Shown in pieces: positions 49,504 through 60,671 of a stretch of DNA of 64,000 bases. This DNA comes from Paramecium octaurelia (Eukaryota; Ciliophora; Oligohymenophorea; Peniculida; Parameciidae). A model generated the notes under the pieces. The model was not told where the DNA came from, made no database searches, and worked only from the letters and a program-made list of their open reading frames with translations. Made by a program: the position numbers and the translations under genes. The first letter of the stretch is position 1. Each line of letters begins with the position of its first letter. The stretch covers positions 248,001 to 312,000 of the forward strand of contig CAJJDP010000130.1 of assembly GCA_905182995.1 (NCBI GenBank), given 5' to 3'.

Positions 49504-51031
49504 ATGAAATCAAAACCATTTTCGATTACTAGTTCAATTTTTACTTCACCCAATTCTTAGTTTTGGAATGACTAAGATTTTTAAATAACTAAAGAAAATT
49601 TCAAAGACGATTATTTTCTCTTTTTCTCGAATAAAAAACTAACTTACTTGAATAAGCCTCTATAAAAAGCCGGTTCAATAATTAGGAAACAAAAAAAAAA
49701 TGTAACCCCCACTTTAATTTAGCATAGGGTCTGTACTTATGGTGTGATGTCAGTAATGCTTTAATTGAGCTAATCGAAATCCAACATGTAGGACATGGTT
49801 TAAGAATCACTAAAAATTAACAAAGCATTCAATTCTTTGGATATGTGGATGCCTGGTTTAAGGATTTAAAGAAATTTTGTATTCAAAGAAAAATTAATGA
49901 ATCATATATAATCAATAATAAAATTGGATGTGGAAGTTATGCTGATGTATTTAAATTTAAATAAGCAATTAGGTTTACAAAGTTACGCGTAAGGCTGATA
50001 ACAAAGATTTCGCAGCTAAGATCTACGATAAGTCGTCAGACAAATTCGACCCTGAGTGCATCATTAAAGAAATTGACATTCTAAGAAAAATGGATCACCC
50101 TAATGTAATTTCACTTCTAGAGACCTTTGAAACTCAAAAATATATCTTTCTTATAACAGAGCTCTCTATATATGGAAGCCTGGATGATGTGATCACTAAG
50201 ACACCATTTACAGAAGAAGAGATTTTAAGAGGCATGTATAAAATAATTGATGCATTATCAAACATTCATTCCAAGGGCATTATACACAGAGATATCAAAC
50301 CAGAAAACATCTTATTTCGAAGACCAAATCTGGATGATATTTTGATTTCAGATTTTGGTTTAGCAGATTACTATAACTCAGAAGGATTATACTAATATCA
50401 AAGATGCGGTACTCCTGGCAACATGGCACCAGAAATATTGAATGATCAACCCTATGATTATAAAATTGATTCCTACAGTGCTGGCTTAATATTTTATTAA
50501 ATGCTGAGTTTCGGAAGATCCCCCTTTATCGTTGAAGATTATCAGGAAACTTTAATTAAAAACTAAGAAGGTCTCATCGACTATTCAGAAATCAATGCGT
50601 CGCCATAAGCAAAAGCCTTACTTTAATAGATGCTAGAAGTGGATCCAATGAAAAGATGCACAATAAATGATGCCAAAATTAATCCACTTTTTAAGAAATT
50701 CAACAGAATGACAATCATTATTAAAAGGAAAAGAATTCTCCAAGATCAAACGGTGTCAAGCTATAGTCCAAGAAGCACATCAATTTATCAGACTCCATCT
50801 AATTCTCCACAAATTCTGAAAAATCCTAAAAATAAAAGCATAGGCCTCAACACTCTGCATTGTCTACCAAATAGAGTAAGAAGCATGGATAGCTAACTCT
50901 TTTCTTCTCCTAGATCATGCAACTCTGGAGGAAATAGTGCTAAAGCTCAATGTAAGCAAAGAAATAGGAATTTTAAGATAAATGTCAAAAATAGCATTTA
51001 CCAAAGCATGAGCTCAACAAAAGCCATTTGA
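49504..51031 (+). CDS. Ser/Thr protein kinase with PH-like N-terminus, about 500 aa, one frameshift
   Basis: Kinase motifs are complete: [12 protein letters not shown] (Gly loop), DFAAKIYDK (Lys), [37 protein letters not shown] and a C-lobe ending around [16 protein letters not shown]-like overall. About 115 residues precede it in the pattern of ciliate kinases with a PH-like domain ([46 protein letters not shown]). Between these parts the frame breaks at a run of ten A (49691-49700); eleven A would restore it. The total spliced length is one base short of 501 codons. One intron at 49947-49972. Tail Ser-rich. Stop 51029-51031. Confidence 0.85.
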
Positions 51032-51283
51032 ATCATTGATCAACTTATTATGATTAATGATATCTAAATGTATTCATAAATATAATATTATTATTATCTT
51101 ATTTTTGAATTAGATTTATAAAATATCCATATTAAATTTTATCAGAATAAATCAAAACCTTATTGTTTTTAAATCAATCTGAATTAGAAATTTAATACTA
51201 AAATATTTATAATATTATTAAATAGAATTAGTTGAACATTATTTCACTACTATTTATAGAATATCTTTCATAAATTATTAATA

Positions 51284-52016
51284 TCAAAGTTTTTTCAAAA
51301 TTGCATTCAATTTTGATACAACATCTAGATCTCCCTTTTCTATTAATTTATTTAGAACTATTTCTAACATATATTGAATGGCACAGATTGATAAAGCCTT
51401 ATCAAACAAATATTCATCTCCATTAATAGATGACACTATGATTAAGTTTCCCAAAATAAAATAGAAATAACCAACTAGTATGAATATTGAGTCAATATTC
51501 TCTATCAATGTCTTCTTTAGTATTCTTTAAGCTAATAAATATGCAAACAAAAAAATGATTAGCTATATTAAATTATAGGTTGGAACAATCAATAACCCTA
51601 AAACCCAAGATGATTTATTAAAGTCATCGATACCATAATAAGCATTCATGATTGAAACAATCATCAGGTTGTTAGAGATATACAAAATGTATTATCCGAT
51701 CTTAATTAACTCTATGTCTAAAATTTAATTAATATTAAAAACTTTGTTTATTCTATTTGAATTATTTGTAGCTATACAAATACAGCTCAAGTAAACCAAC
51801 TTACACTTGTTTTCCTTGACTAGTCTTGGGACTATTGGGGTCAGACTTATCTACTGGATTATCCTCCTAAGCATTATGCTTGATGGTTTCTAATTCTTTC
51901 GGTATTTCTTTTTGTTATTCAAGTTTTTGTAAATATCTTTACCAAGAGTACCCTACACTAATTAGAATTGTGTATCCGAGTAGTAAAGAAAAACTATCGA
52001 CAATCTCTTAGTTCAT
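51284..52016 (-). CDS. Multi-pass membrane protein, 235 aa
   Basis: ATG 52016, intron 51753-51777, 236 codons to TGA 51284-51286. Hydrophobic segments: SFSLLLGYTILISVGYSW, IGQYILYISNNLMIVSIMN, WVLGLLIVPTYNLIQLIIFL and IFILVGYFYFILGNLIIVSS, separated by charged loops. A Pro/Ser/Asp loop (EDNPVDKSDPNSPKTSQ) lies between the first two. Five or so spans; no family was recognised. Confidence 0.7.
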
Positions 52017-52097
52017 AAATAATTTAATTAATGATTCCCTAGGATTAAATGATTTGTTTAAGTAAATACATTATAAATAATATGAATGACAAAATTT

Positions 52098-53653
52098 TCA
52101 TTAAACTTTTTAAATTTATTTCTTTAAAGCAATCTGTTGCAACAGTTCCTATAGTAATATTTTGAATTTTTACCTATTTCCTACTCTGAAACTCTTCTAA
52201 ATACATATTGCGTTTTGCTTGTTATTCCTCAATCTTATATTTTAATTCTACATTTTAATTTTCTATGTTTTCTACAAATTCTGGAGAGTAATCTTCATTT
52301 TACATCAAATCCTCATCCCAAAATGCATCCTGTGGTTATGATTACAACAAAAACACTTATTATTAACCTTGTATTATCTATTAATTCTATTTAGTCTCAG
52401 ATTTCTTTACTGATAATCCTGTTGGGGTATGAAAATAAGTTTATACTTATTAATACTTTTGTTGTAACTCTGAATTTTCAACTGATAATTATTTGTATTG
52501 CTAGACCAATAGTTATTGATCTTCTTCAAGTTCTTTGCTTTGTTGAACAATTCTAATTCTCATCTAAAAGTTAAATTAATGTAAGGTTCTTTTCCACTTT
52601 GTGAAGAACTTACTCATCATTTAATCCTCATTCATAACAATCTTACATAAGTATTTATAGATGATTAGATTCCTTCTCTTCCTCTGATATTTCATATGAG
52701 CTTGATATAATGCTTAATTTAATTTGCTTGAAATAACAGACTAAATATTAAATGGAAATTACTAAATTTTTTATTATGTCAGCATTTGCACTTTAACTAT
52801 TCTAATTATTCCTATTCAAACAAACTATTTTATAAAAGCCATATGATAGATTTTTTAACATCAGCCTTCTCAATACAATTTTAAAATTCAGCAATACAAC
52901 CACTTTTTCATTATTTCGTTATTTATTTTTTTTTAATTCTACAAATGCATTTGAAACTATCTTAAATTTCTATTTGTTTAATAATGCAACAATTTGAAAT
53001 GTCAGTTATATGACTTCATTTTACTTTTTAATATCATATTGAGACTATTCATTGTAATTATTTTCAAATTTTTTCTTCCAATAACAAAAACAATGCATTT
53101 TTTTATTTTCTAAGGCCATAACAAATTTGGATATAGCTTCTTATTTCTTCATCTCTCTTTGTAATTGCATTTCTCTATTTCTCTAGAACTTTTGTAGTAT
53201 TTTAAGAAATCTTGATTGATAATTGAATCTATAAGCAAACACTTTTAAAAATGGAATTATTTTCCTTGAATTTCTATTTATAAGCCTTATCATTAAGTGT
53301 CTGTAATGAGTATTTACTCGCTTTTGCAAAATGTAAATCATCCTGCACAAAGTCTCTTTTTTCAATATTTCCAATTATACAAGGTTGTAATTTTGCAATT
53401 AATGTAATGCTTCTCTGAATTGGTTAGTATTTGAAATATTGATTTAAAATGCACCCTTTTCATCATCCTTTTCGGAGAGCATTTTGACATTATTTCGATT
53501 AGCCATTTTGAAGTTTTTGATTTTTAAATAGGCATAGTTTCTTAAATTGTACAATTTTTGCACTATTCTTCTATCTATTATCTTAATCAGAGATTTTAAT
53601 CTCTCTTCTTTTTATAGTTACTTTTTTTGAAGTAAGGAAACTAATTGTTCCAT
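52098..53653 (-). CDS. Coiled-coil protein, 502 aa
   Basis: ATG 53653, introns 52741-52762 and 52149-52173, 503 codons to TGA 52098-52100. Rich in Lys, Gln and Asn and mostly helical, with repeated basic helices (ETLCRMIYILQKRVNTHYRH, RFLKILQKFQRNREMQLQRE). It then has an acidic Gln-rich part and ends QELLQQIALKKQIQKVQ. Possibly a cytoskeletal or basal-body component; no family was recognised. Confidence 0.7.
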
Positions 53654-54369
53654 TATAAATAATTGTTTTATTAAATTATAATATAGTAAAATATAAATTA
53701 CAATAACAAATAGATTCATTTTAAATTGGCCTTTAGGTTATTTTAGTAAAGGTTATTATAATGATAAACTATTGGAATTGTGAGTTTGTTGTAATCTCTT
53801 TCATATAAGTACCCTTAACAAATTTAAATTTGTTACATAGAAAAATAATTTAATTTGATTGAAATATAATTTTTTATTAAAGAATCATTTGATTGATATA
53901 AGTTCCTTTCAATTCTTTTTTAATAAAACGAAAACTAATTCTATATGGCTGAGAATACTAGCTGAAGTAATTAATTCAAAAGCTGAAGCAAACTTATTTA
54001 ACATTTAAAGACTCTGTTTGAGTTTTTGAAGAATAAGTAGTCCTCAATCTTGTGTTCCTTTTCATTAAAATAATATTAGAGTCATGAAAATAATATTAAA
54101 GTAATTTTAACATGGAAGGGAATAGTTTACAAAATAATTATTTTATTTGAAATAGTATACTAAAAACGACAATCAAAATATTATTTACAAAACATAAGAA
54201 TTTTACCATTCCTATAGGTAATTTTATTATATGTTATATAACTCTTCTGAGATTGTTTTATTCTTGATTTAATTTAAATTATTATTGAGATGAGGATATT
54301 GTAAAATATGTTTTTTAATCATACTAAAAGTCTGTTTTTTAATATTAATATTAATATTACTTTATAGAA
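53654..54369. other. Divergent intergenic region, very A/T-rich
   Basis: Between the coiled-coil gene (minus) and the B-box gene (plus). Promoters for both are expected; no motif was recognised. Confidence 0.45.
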
Positions 54370-55476
54370 ATGAAATCCTTTCAATGTACAGATCATAAAA
54401 AAGATATTATTTATTATTGTAATGACTAACATTGCGAAATGAGATGCTTGTGTGCTGATTGTGAACATGAGCACGAAAAAACTGCAGTACAAAATTTGCT
54501 AGAAGGTTACAATATAAAAGAACTGGTTTAAACCTTTCAAAGTTTTAAATACATTATAAATGATTTAATGAATAAGATGGAACATGAATTGAGCTAACAC
54601 CTTTAATAAATTAAATAACCTTAAGCAACTGCTTAAAATTTAGAATAATTCGACAAATAGCTGAGTGAGATCTCAAATATCTAAAATACACTACAATTCA
54701 AAATTAAAAATAGATTGCAGCACATTATTAATGCATTAAGAGGGTAGGACTTAGATTCAAGTCCCAATACCATAATTGACACTCGTAAAAAAGAGCATTC
54801 TAAATCAATTATTCTCAGTTAGGCCTAATTATAATAAGATATGATTAAGAAAAGCAGGTAGTCAAAAATATTCAAAATGAACATACCTCAATCTAATTAA
54901 TAAGAAACATAACAGATTCTTTAATAACCAAACTTAAATGTGGACAGAGTTGAAGTGGCAAGATTGTAATAATTGAGCACATAAGATTGGGCGTGGAAAA
55001 TGAACTCCTCCACTGTGTTTTGTTGTATATTCTCAGCCTTACGAGATTTGAAAATAATAGGATTTTTGCAGCCCTGCTTATTCAAAAGTAGTACCAATAA
55101 TTACCAAAAAAAATCAGCAGTCATCAATTTTGGCATTTATAATAAAAAGAATTTGACCAAATAACCATTACATATAGAGAAATACACCTTGAGACATAGT
55201 AAGATGAAGATAGTTAATGACTGTTATGAGTTGATGTTAAGTAAACCAATTAGCATAAAGGAATTTACAGAATATTCTATTGCAATATGGCCAAGCAAAG
55301 TCTTGTATTGTCACTATTTTAGCATTGCAGCTCCTATTAATCCATTCTTAGCATTTCAAACTTAAGATTTCAATGACAATCCTAAAATAAAAAGATCAGA
55401 GGATTTTCCATAGGTGATATCAACATTTCGTGCAGGTTTAGTGCCTTATTTGATAATTGATCCAAGAGAGTAATGA
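54370..55476 (+). CDS. B-box zinc-finger protein, 368 aa
   Basis: A single exon, 369 codons. The N-terminus CTDHKKDIIYYCND then CEMRCLCADCEHEHE has the Cys/His spacing of a B-box-type zinc finger, followed by a coiled-coil helix (FQSFKYIINDLMNKMEHELS) and a Gln-rich linker. A C-terminal domain (DWAWKMNSSTVFCCIFSALR, SAVINFGIYNKKNL) is rich in Cys and aromatics and could be a binding module. No RING precedes it. Start 54370, stop 55474-55476. Confidence 0.75.
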
Positions 55477-55542
55477 ATGACTTTAATTTATGAAATTAAG
55501 TCTGTTTAAAATATGAAATATGGCGATATATAATTATTAAAT

Positions 55543-56419
55543 TCAATCATTAACACCTTTACCTATAATTTTTAAAGTGTCTTAGATGGTCTTGATGACA
55601 CTACTTAGATTGTCTATAATTTAGTTTTGCTGATTAAATCTTTAGTTCATTTCTTCTTTCAAATTGTAAGCCACATGATTGAATTCATCAATTGTTTTGA
55701 CATGGAAATCTTGATTATTCTTTCTTTGTCTTTGTATTTCTTAATCAGTGTGGTCTCTCAACTCTTTGCTTTGAAGAATTCTTTCTGATTTTTCATTGCT
55801 CAGTTTCTCGTTTAATTGATAGGCTTCATCATCTAATTTTCTCAAGATCTCCTTTTCCCTTTCAACTCTAGTGTTTTTTTCTGTTTCATAATGCTCAAAT
55901 AACGCTAAGATTGGTAAATAAATATACTGGTTAATTGTTTTCTGATTTCTCTAAGGTTTTCATCAGATTATCTCATTCTTTCCTGTTTTTCTTCTTCCAA
56001 TTTTTAGGTTAGATCTTTGAGATAAGCATTGGCATCAACAATCCTTTAATCTGTTTAATGTGCAAATGTTTCATGTTGGGTTTACAATTTCTGATTTGTT
56101 TAATTCAACACTTGAGTAAATTTTGAATCATAGGCAATTAAAGTATTATTAATTCTTTCACCCTCCTGAGTGATGAATTCCCTAGTATTTTGAATTTTCC
56201 TAAGAATAGAGATGAGAATAACCTATGTACATCAAGAAATTTAGCTTCCAGTTATTTTTTTGCCTCTTCTCTATTTCTTTTCATATCTTCGAAATCATTT
56301 GCCAAGTCTCCCATTTGCTTCTCAAGCAGAGTGAGTTTTTCATTGTCTTTGGGCAATTGCTTATAAGGTTTTTAAGTCAAAGGACCTGTTGCTTATAAAT
56401 TTGCTTATGTTTATTACAT
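55543..56419 (-). CDS. SF-assemblin-family protein, 276 aa
   Basis: Matches striated-fibre assemblin in size and in its continuous segmented coiled coil. It has a short non-helical head (TGPLTQKPYKQLPKD), then long rod segments (LLEKQMGDLANDFEDMKRNR, VEREKEILRKLDDEAYQLNE) and the end NLSSVIKTIQDTL. SF-assemblin polymers form the kinetodesmal and other striated rootlets of basal bodies. Introns at 55905-55927 and 56200-56222; the latter begins GTT but is needed to join DVHR to KIQNTREF. Spliced length 277 codons. Confidence 0.85.
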
Positions 56420-56466
56420 AAATTAATTTAATAATATTTTGACAAGAATAACAAGTAACATATTTA

Positions 56467-57772
56467 TCAATGCTAAAAATTTTATCTTCTTTTGATTACT
56501 ACAGCTTTCGGATTGACAATACCCCTAGCAGTGCTGGGTTCATCCAACTGAGTTTTCACTCTTTAAGTTAAGCAATCAATTCTATTCTCATGAACTCTAT
56601 CATATTTTCTCTCTGATTTCGGATCTTGATGATTCAATTTGATCTTTAATTTAGGCACTTCCATCAATCTCAGAGGTTGCATTTTATAGATAGTTTATGG
56701 TTTCAAGATATTGCCATTTGTACTATTGACAATACTAGTTTTGGTGACAAAATTATGATTCACGATACTCTGTGTATTCTAAACCTAAGTGGAAGGATTG
56801 AGACTGTGATTGAAAAAATGGAAATTGGGAGCAACAGTCCGATGATTAGGATTGGTAGATGCTCCTGCATTAGCTTAGTTAATTTAGGCTTGAATGTTGA
56901 CATTCGAATGAGTATGAGTACTGGATCCTGTACTAAAATTATTAACGATGACATTGCTAGCTTTTCTGGGAGTCCCTATTTGTAGATTGAGTTGTTTTTT
57001 CACATTTCCGAATTAGACTGTCCTTGAAGTGGTTGTAATTTCTCTATTTGTAGATTCTTTTTATTTTTGTAATTCCTTTTGTTATATAAAAGTAGAAAAT
57101 TGCATGGCTTTGGTTAAATCTTATTCGACTAGGGATTGAGTGAATTACTTCTGCAGATCTTTCTCAAGTGCTCTGTCTGCCTCTACATTCTTGAGTAATT
57201 ATAAAATTGTAGTAGATCTTTGGGTATCATTTAATTCCTTCAAAAAGCATGTCAACTCTTATTTCGCCATGGGATTACTTTTCTTCTTAGTTTTCTTCGG
57301 ACTACCGCCACCTTCCTTATGAGCCTCCATTTCTATCTAGTTCATGGCCCATTGATACTCGACCTAAGATCTACTACTAATGTATTTCAGAATAATGGCT
57401 TTTAATTCCAGAAAGTATAACATGGGATGATCAATGCTAAACTTATAAGTAATTGGAGATGGTTACTTTGTAATATTGTATTAGTTATTTGAGTTAAAGC
57501 TGGCATTTAGACAGATTATAGAATTATCTAAGGTATTCTTCTTGAGTATCCAAAATTTTGTAATCCTCCACTCTCGTGTAGATACTATGCTTTTCCTTCC
57601 TTATAATTTAGTTGATAGGGCGAGAAAAATAATAATTTTGGCTCTGTCCGTGCTTATAATAGAGACTCATATTCATGGTTTCAATCAGATCGCCCTTTTT
57701 CGAAATCTCATCAATCGAGGCATACAAGCATTGATTTCTATGCATACAGAATCTGCATTTGTGATTATACAT
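56467..57772 (-). CDS. Hypothetical protein, 426 aa, with Cys-rich N-terminus
   Basis: ATG 57772, one intron 57442-57466 (ends AAG), 427 codons to TGA 56467-56469. The N-terminus NHKCRFCMHRNQC could bind zinc; then a conserved-looking block (YYKHGQSQNYYFSRPINQII, HPMLYFLELKAIILKYISSR). A basic linker (KKTKKKSNPMAKQ), helices and a long Asn/Ser/Thr-rich C-terminal half follow. The end is basic (VVIKRRQNFQH). No family was recognised. It diverges from the Dpy-30 gene over 68 bp. Confidence 0.7.
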
Positions 57773-57840
57773 TAATTATAATTCATTATTATTTCACTTG
57801 ATTGATCAAATTATACATATATAATATAAATAAATAAATT

Positions 57841-59802
57841 ATGCAATTATCTCCTATTGATTTGGACTATTTACACTAAGAGAGCATCGGGGGAGTCATT
57901 GCAGATGGATTGACGGTGCTTTACAATACACAGCCTGAAAAACCAATCGAATTTTTAGCCAAATGGTTATTATAATATTGTAAAACTTCCACTCAAAAAA
58001 CTCACTTCTATGACGATGTATGATAATCTCCACTTAATAGTTAACAGCTCTAGAAGAAAGATTAAAACATTCAGAATTTTATCCAATAACAAAAGTAAGA
58101 GAAGGAAAGATTGGAAGAACTGCTTTAATTCAAATAATAAACGATGTAATAAGAACTAAATTACATCGAGTATCTAAAAAACCACCCTTATCATTAGGAA
58201 TTGATTATTCAGGAGTTTCCAGATTTTTTAATGAAGAAATTTGTAAGAATCCCCTCATATTATTTCAATTTAGAATTTATCTGGTGTGTACATCTGTTAT
58301 TTCACCCATCAAAAATAATAAGAAGTTGATGTTGACTTGGTAGATGATGAAAATGCGTTTATCAATCAAAAGGCCCCTAAACTATTGAAATATGTAGGAA
58401 CCTCTTCCAATCAAAAATTCCTTCTCAATTAAAACTTAACTGAATAAGCCATTTTAACATATGAAGTACTCAAACCCCCTCCTGTTGAAGAAGGCAAAGT
58501 TCCAGAAGTGTACAAGGGTTGCTATGTACCTGATGTTGTCAAAGAACCAAAAGTTTATTTTCATAGGTTCCCCAAATTGGGATGCTATTTTGCCATGCCA
58601 ATGAATTTTGAAACTTCCCTCTTTGAAGTACTGCATTTTGAATTATATTAGGATGCCTTTGATGCAGGTTTTATTAATAGGATTAAGTACAATTCTGAGG
58701 TAGAAACTCAAAAGCAAGAAATAAAAGCTAAGGAAGAAGAACATGCAGAATCTTTGTAAAATGCAGAAAACGAAGAGCAAAAACAATAATTGGAAGATGA
58801 ACACTAAAATTATTTGTCTTCATTGCCACAACTCGTAGAGCCACCCTTTTTGGGCATCTAACAATAATACATTGTGTGTGGTGATACTTTAGGTTAGGAC
58901 AGAAAATTGTCAGAAGAAGAGCGCAATCAATTGTATGAGGAGATTCAATAATTTGGACAAAGTTACCAAGAGAAAGAGATTGCCTTATTATCAGAAGATA
59001 TCAATTAATAAATTGAATACCAAAACACTATTCCTGAAAAATTGGAAGAGAATTATCTGGATTAAGAAAATCAATTTGTAGAGTAATAAGCTGCCAGTTT
59101 GGAGGAGTTAAAGTAAACAAATGAAAGGGATTACAATTATGAAATAGAGTGCATCAAATTCGATTTTCTAAAGTAACAATTTACAGCCAAAGATTTTGCC
59201 TCTACTTTTCTCAACCTCACCAAGAGAAGAGTCATCAAATTCCCAAATATTATTAAGGCTCTATTTTATGTGCTAGGCTACAAAAAAGAAGAAATCACAC
59301 AAGAAAACAAATTGAATTGGAAGATTGTAGCTTCCTATATCGATTATAGATTTTTAGCTAAATTAGCACTGATCAATCACAGAGGACCCAAAGAAGCCCC
59401 ACTTTAACATGCCACTATATATCGATTAGAAAAGTTAGTCGATATCTATGATGAGGAAAAAGTTATGAATTACAATTGGGCTTTAGGATATTTACAAAGA
59501 TTTCTCACCTTATACTGCAAGTTGAGAAGAGAGGATGTGGCAATCAGAAAGGAAATCTTACAGGAAAAGAGATAGTAATTGTAAAATGCCAAAGACTAAT
59601 TAGCCCAGTTATTAGTATGAAATTAATCAAATATATTTAGGAATAAAAGGAAACTGATCTATAAGCAGCTAAAACAAACTTTCAAGGAGAGGAAGGTGAA
59701 GAATTTGATGAATAGAAATGGATCGAATAATGGGAATCTGAACATAATCTACCTGAAATTGGGCCTGAACCATAAGATGAAATTGATGATGACTTAGAAT
59801 GA
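57841..59802 (+). CDS. Dpy-30-motif protein with GAF-like region, possible radial-spoke protein, 617 aa
   Basis: Starts with a Dpy-30 dimerisation motif: YLHQESIGGVIADGLTVLYN, then EKPIEFLAKWLLQYCK, which docks RII-like proteins in cilia and chromatin complexes. Then GRTALIQIINDVIRTKLHRE, FPDFLMKKFNLSGVYICYF and a further region recall a GAF domain; Chlamydomonas radial-spoke protein RSP2 combines these two domains, so an axonemal role is suggested. Long acidic coiled coils (EIKAKEEEHAESLQNAENEE) and helices follow. Introns at 58018-58040, 58170-58197, 58243-58273, 59615-59640. Spliced length 618 codons. The GAF assignment is tentative. Confidence 0.75.
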
Positions 59803-60108
59803 TATTCATAAATTAGAAATAAACATTATATATATATATATCTAAGTTTTTGCAAATACTCATAATTTATATTTGGAAGATTACTTTTTCATTAGGATAA
59901 TAATTTGAAGTAAAGTTTTAGTCTCTTAAAGTTTAATTATTTAAAAATCTAGGTATGGTTGAAAATGAGAAACAATAATTAATACAATAATTATTTATGA
60001 TAAAAAAATTCTCATATTTTACTTATGAATCTCTTCCTGTTTACACAATGGTCACTTCATTTGTGTTGGATAGCAATGTAATGTAATTTTTTTTGGTCAA
60101 TGTAAATT
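59803..60108. other. Intergenic with short TA repeat
   Basis: Contains a TA dinucleotide run around 59829-59841. An alternative upstream exon for the next gene (ATG 59997, intron 60102-60126) is possible. Confidence 0.4.
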
Positions 60109-60610
60109 ATGAAATTGAAATTAAAGCCTACATTTGCAATATCAGATGAAAATACTATGATGTCTTTTAGCAAGTATTCAAAAACTAAATTCGCCTTATA
60201 ATTGAGATTGTCTGCAGAAATAGAGTAAATTGATGATACTTTACAAATTAAAAGATGGGCAACCTTCGGTATGAATTATGAAGAATTATCAAAATTACTA
60301 TATCCAGATTTGCTACCAGAACAAGAATTTGTTATATGTAGATTGATTGATTATGCATTTATATAGAAAATCAATAAAAATAATTATTCGGAAAGTTGTA
60401 TGACAGACATTTCGAAATAGTTTTTAAAGAAAATCTTGATCAAGAGAACCAATTGACTTATATCATAAATACAGATTAGCATGGACAATTGAGAAAACAA
60501 ATAGAAGTATGAGAGTAATTTCATTTTAGAAATCATTAACATGGGTAGCAGGTTGGCACCATCCAAAGTAATTTATAAAACAATAAGAAGGATAAAGGAA
60601 AACAATTTGA
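60109..60610 (+). CDS. Hypothetical protein, 149 aa
   Basis: ATG 60109 (MKLKLKPTFAISDENTMM), introns 60338-60366 and 60507-60529, 150 codons to TGA 60608-60610. Contains RWATFGMNYEELSKLLYPDL, LFGKLYDRHFEIVFKENLDQ and WVAGWHHPKQFIKQQEGQRK, all well-formed, soluble-looking sequence. No family was recognised. A longer N-terminus starting at 59997 with an extra 25-nt intron is also in frame. Confidence 0.65.
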
Positions 60611-60671
60611 TTTAATTTACAATATGTAAAAACTAGAATGTGATATTTGATTTTGCTTAAATGTGATGATT

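Noticed and set aside
56677-56985. A 102-codon plus-strand frame
   Set aside because: Antisense to the Asn/Ser-rich part of the 426-aa minus-strand gene, which has a complete spliced frame.
59829-59841. Telomere or chromosome-end repeat
   Set aside because: It is a plain TA run, not a C4A2/C3A3-type ciliate telomere repeat.
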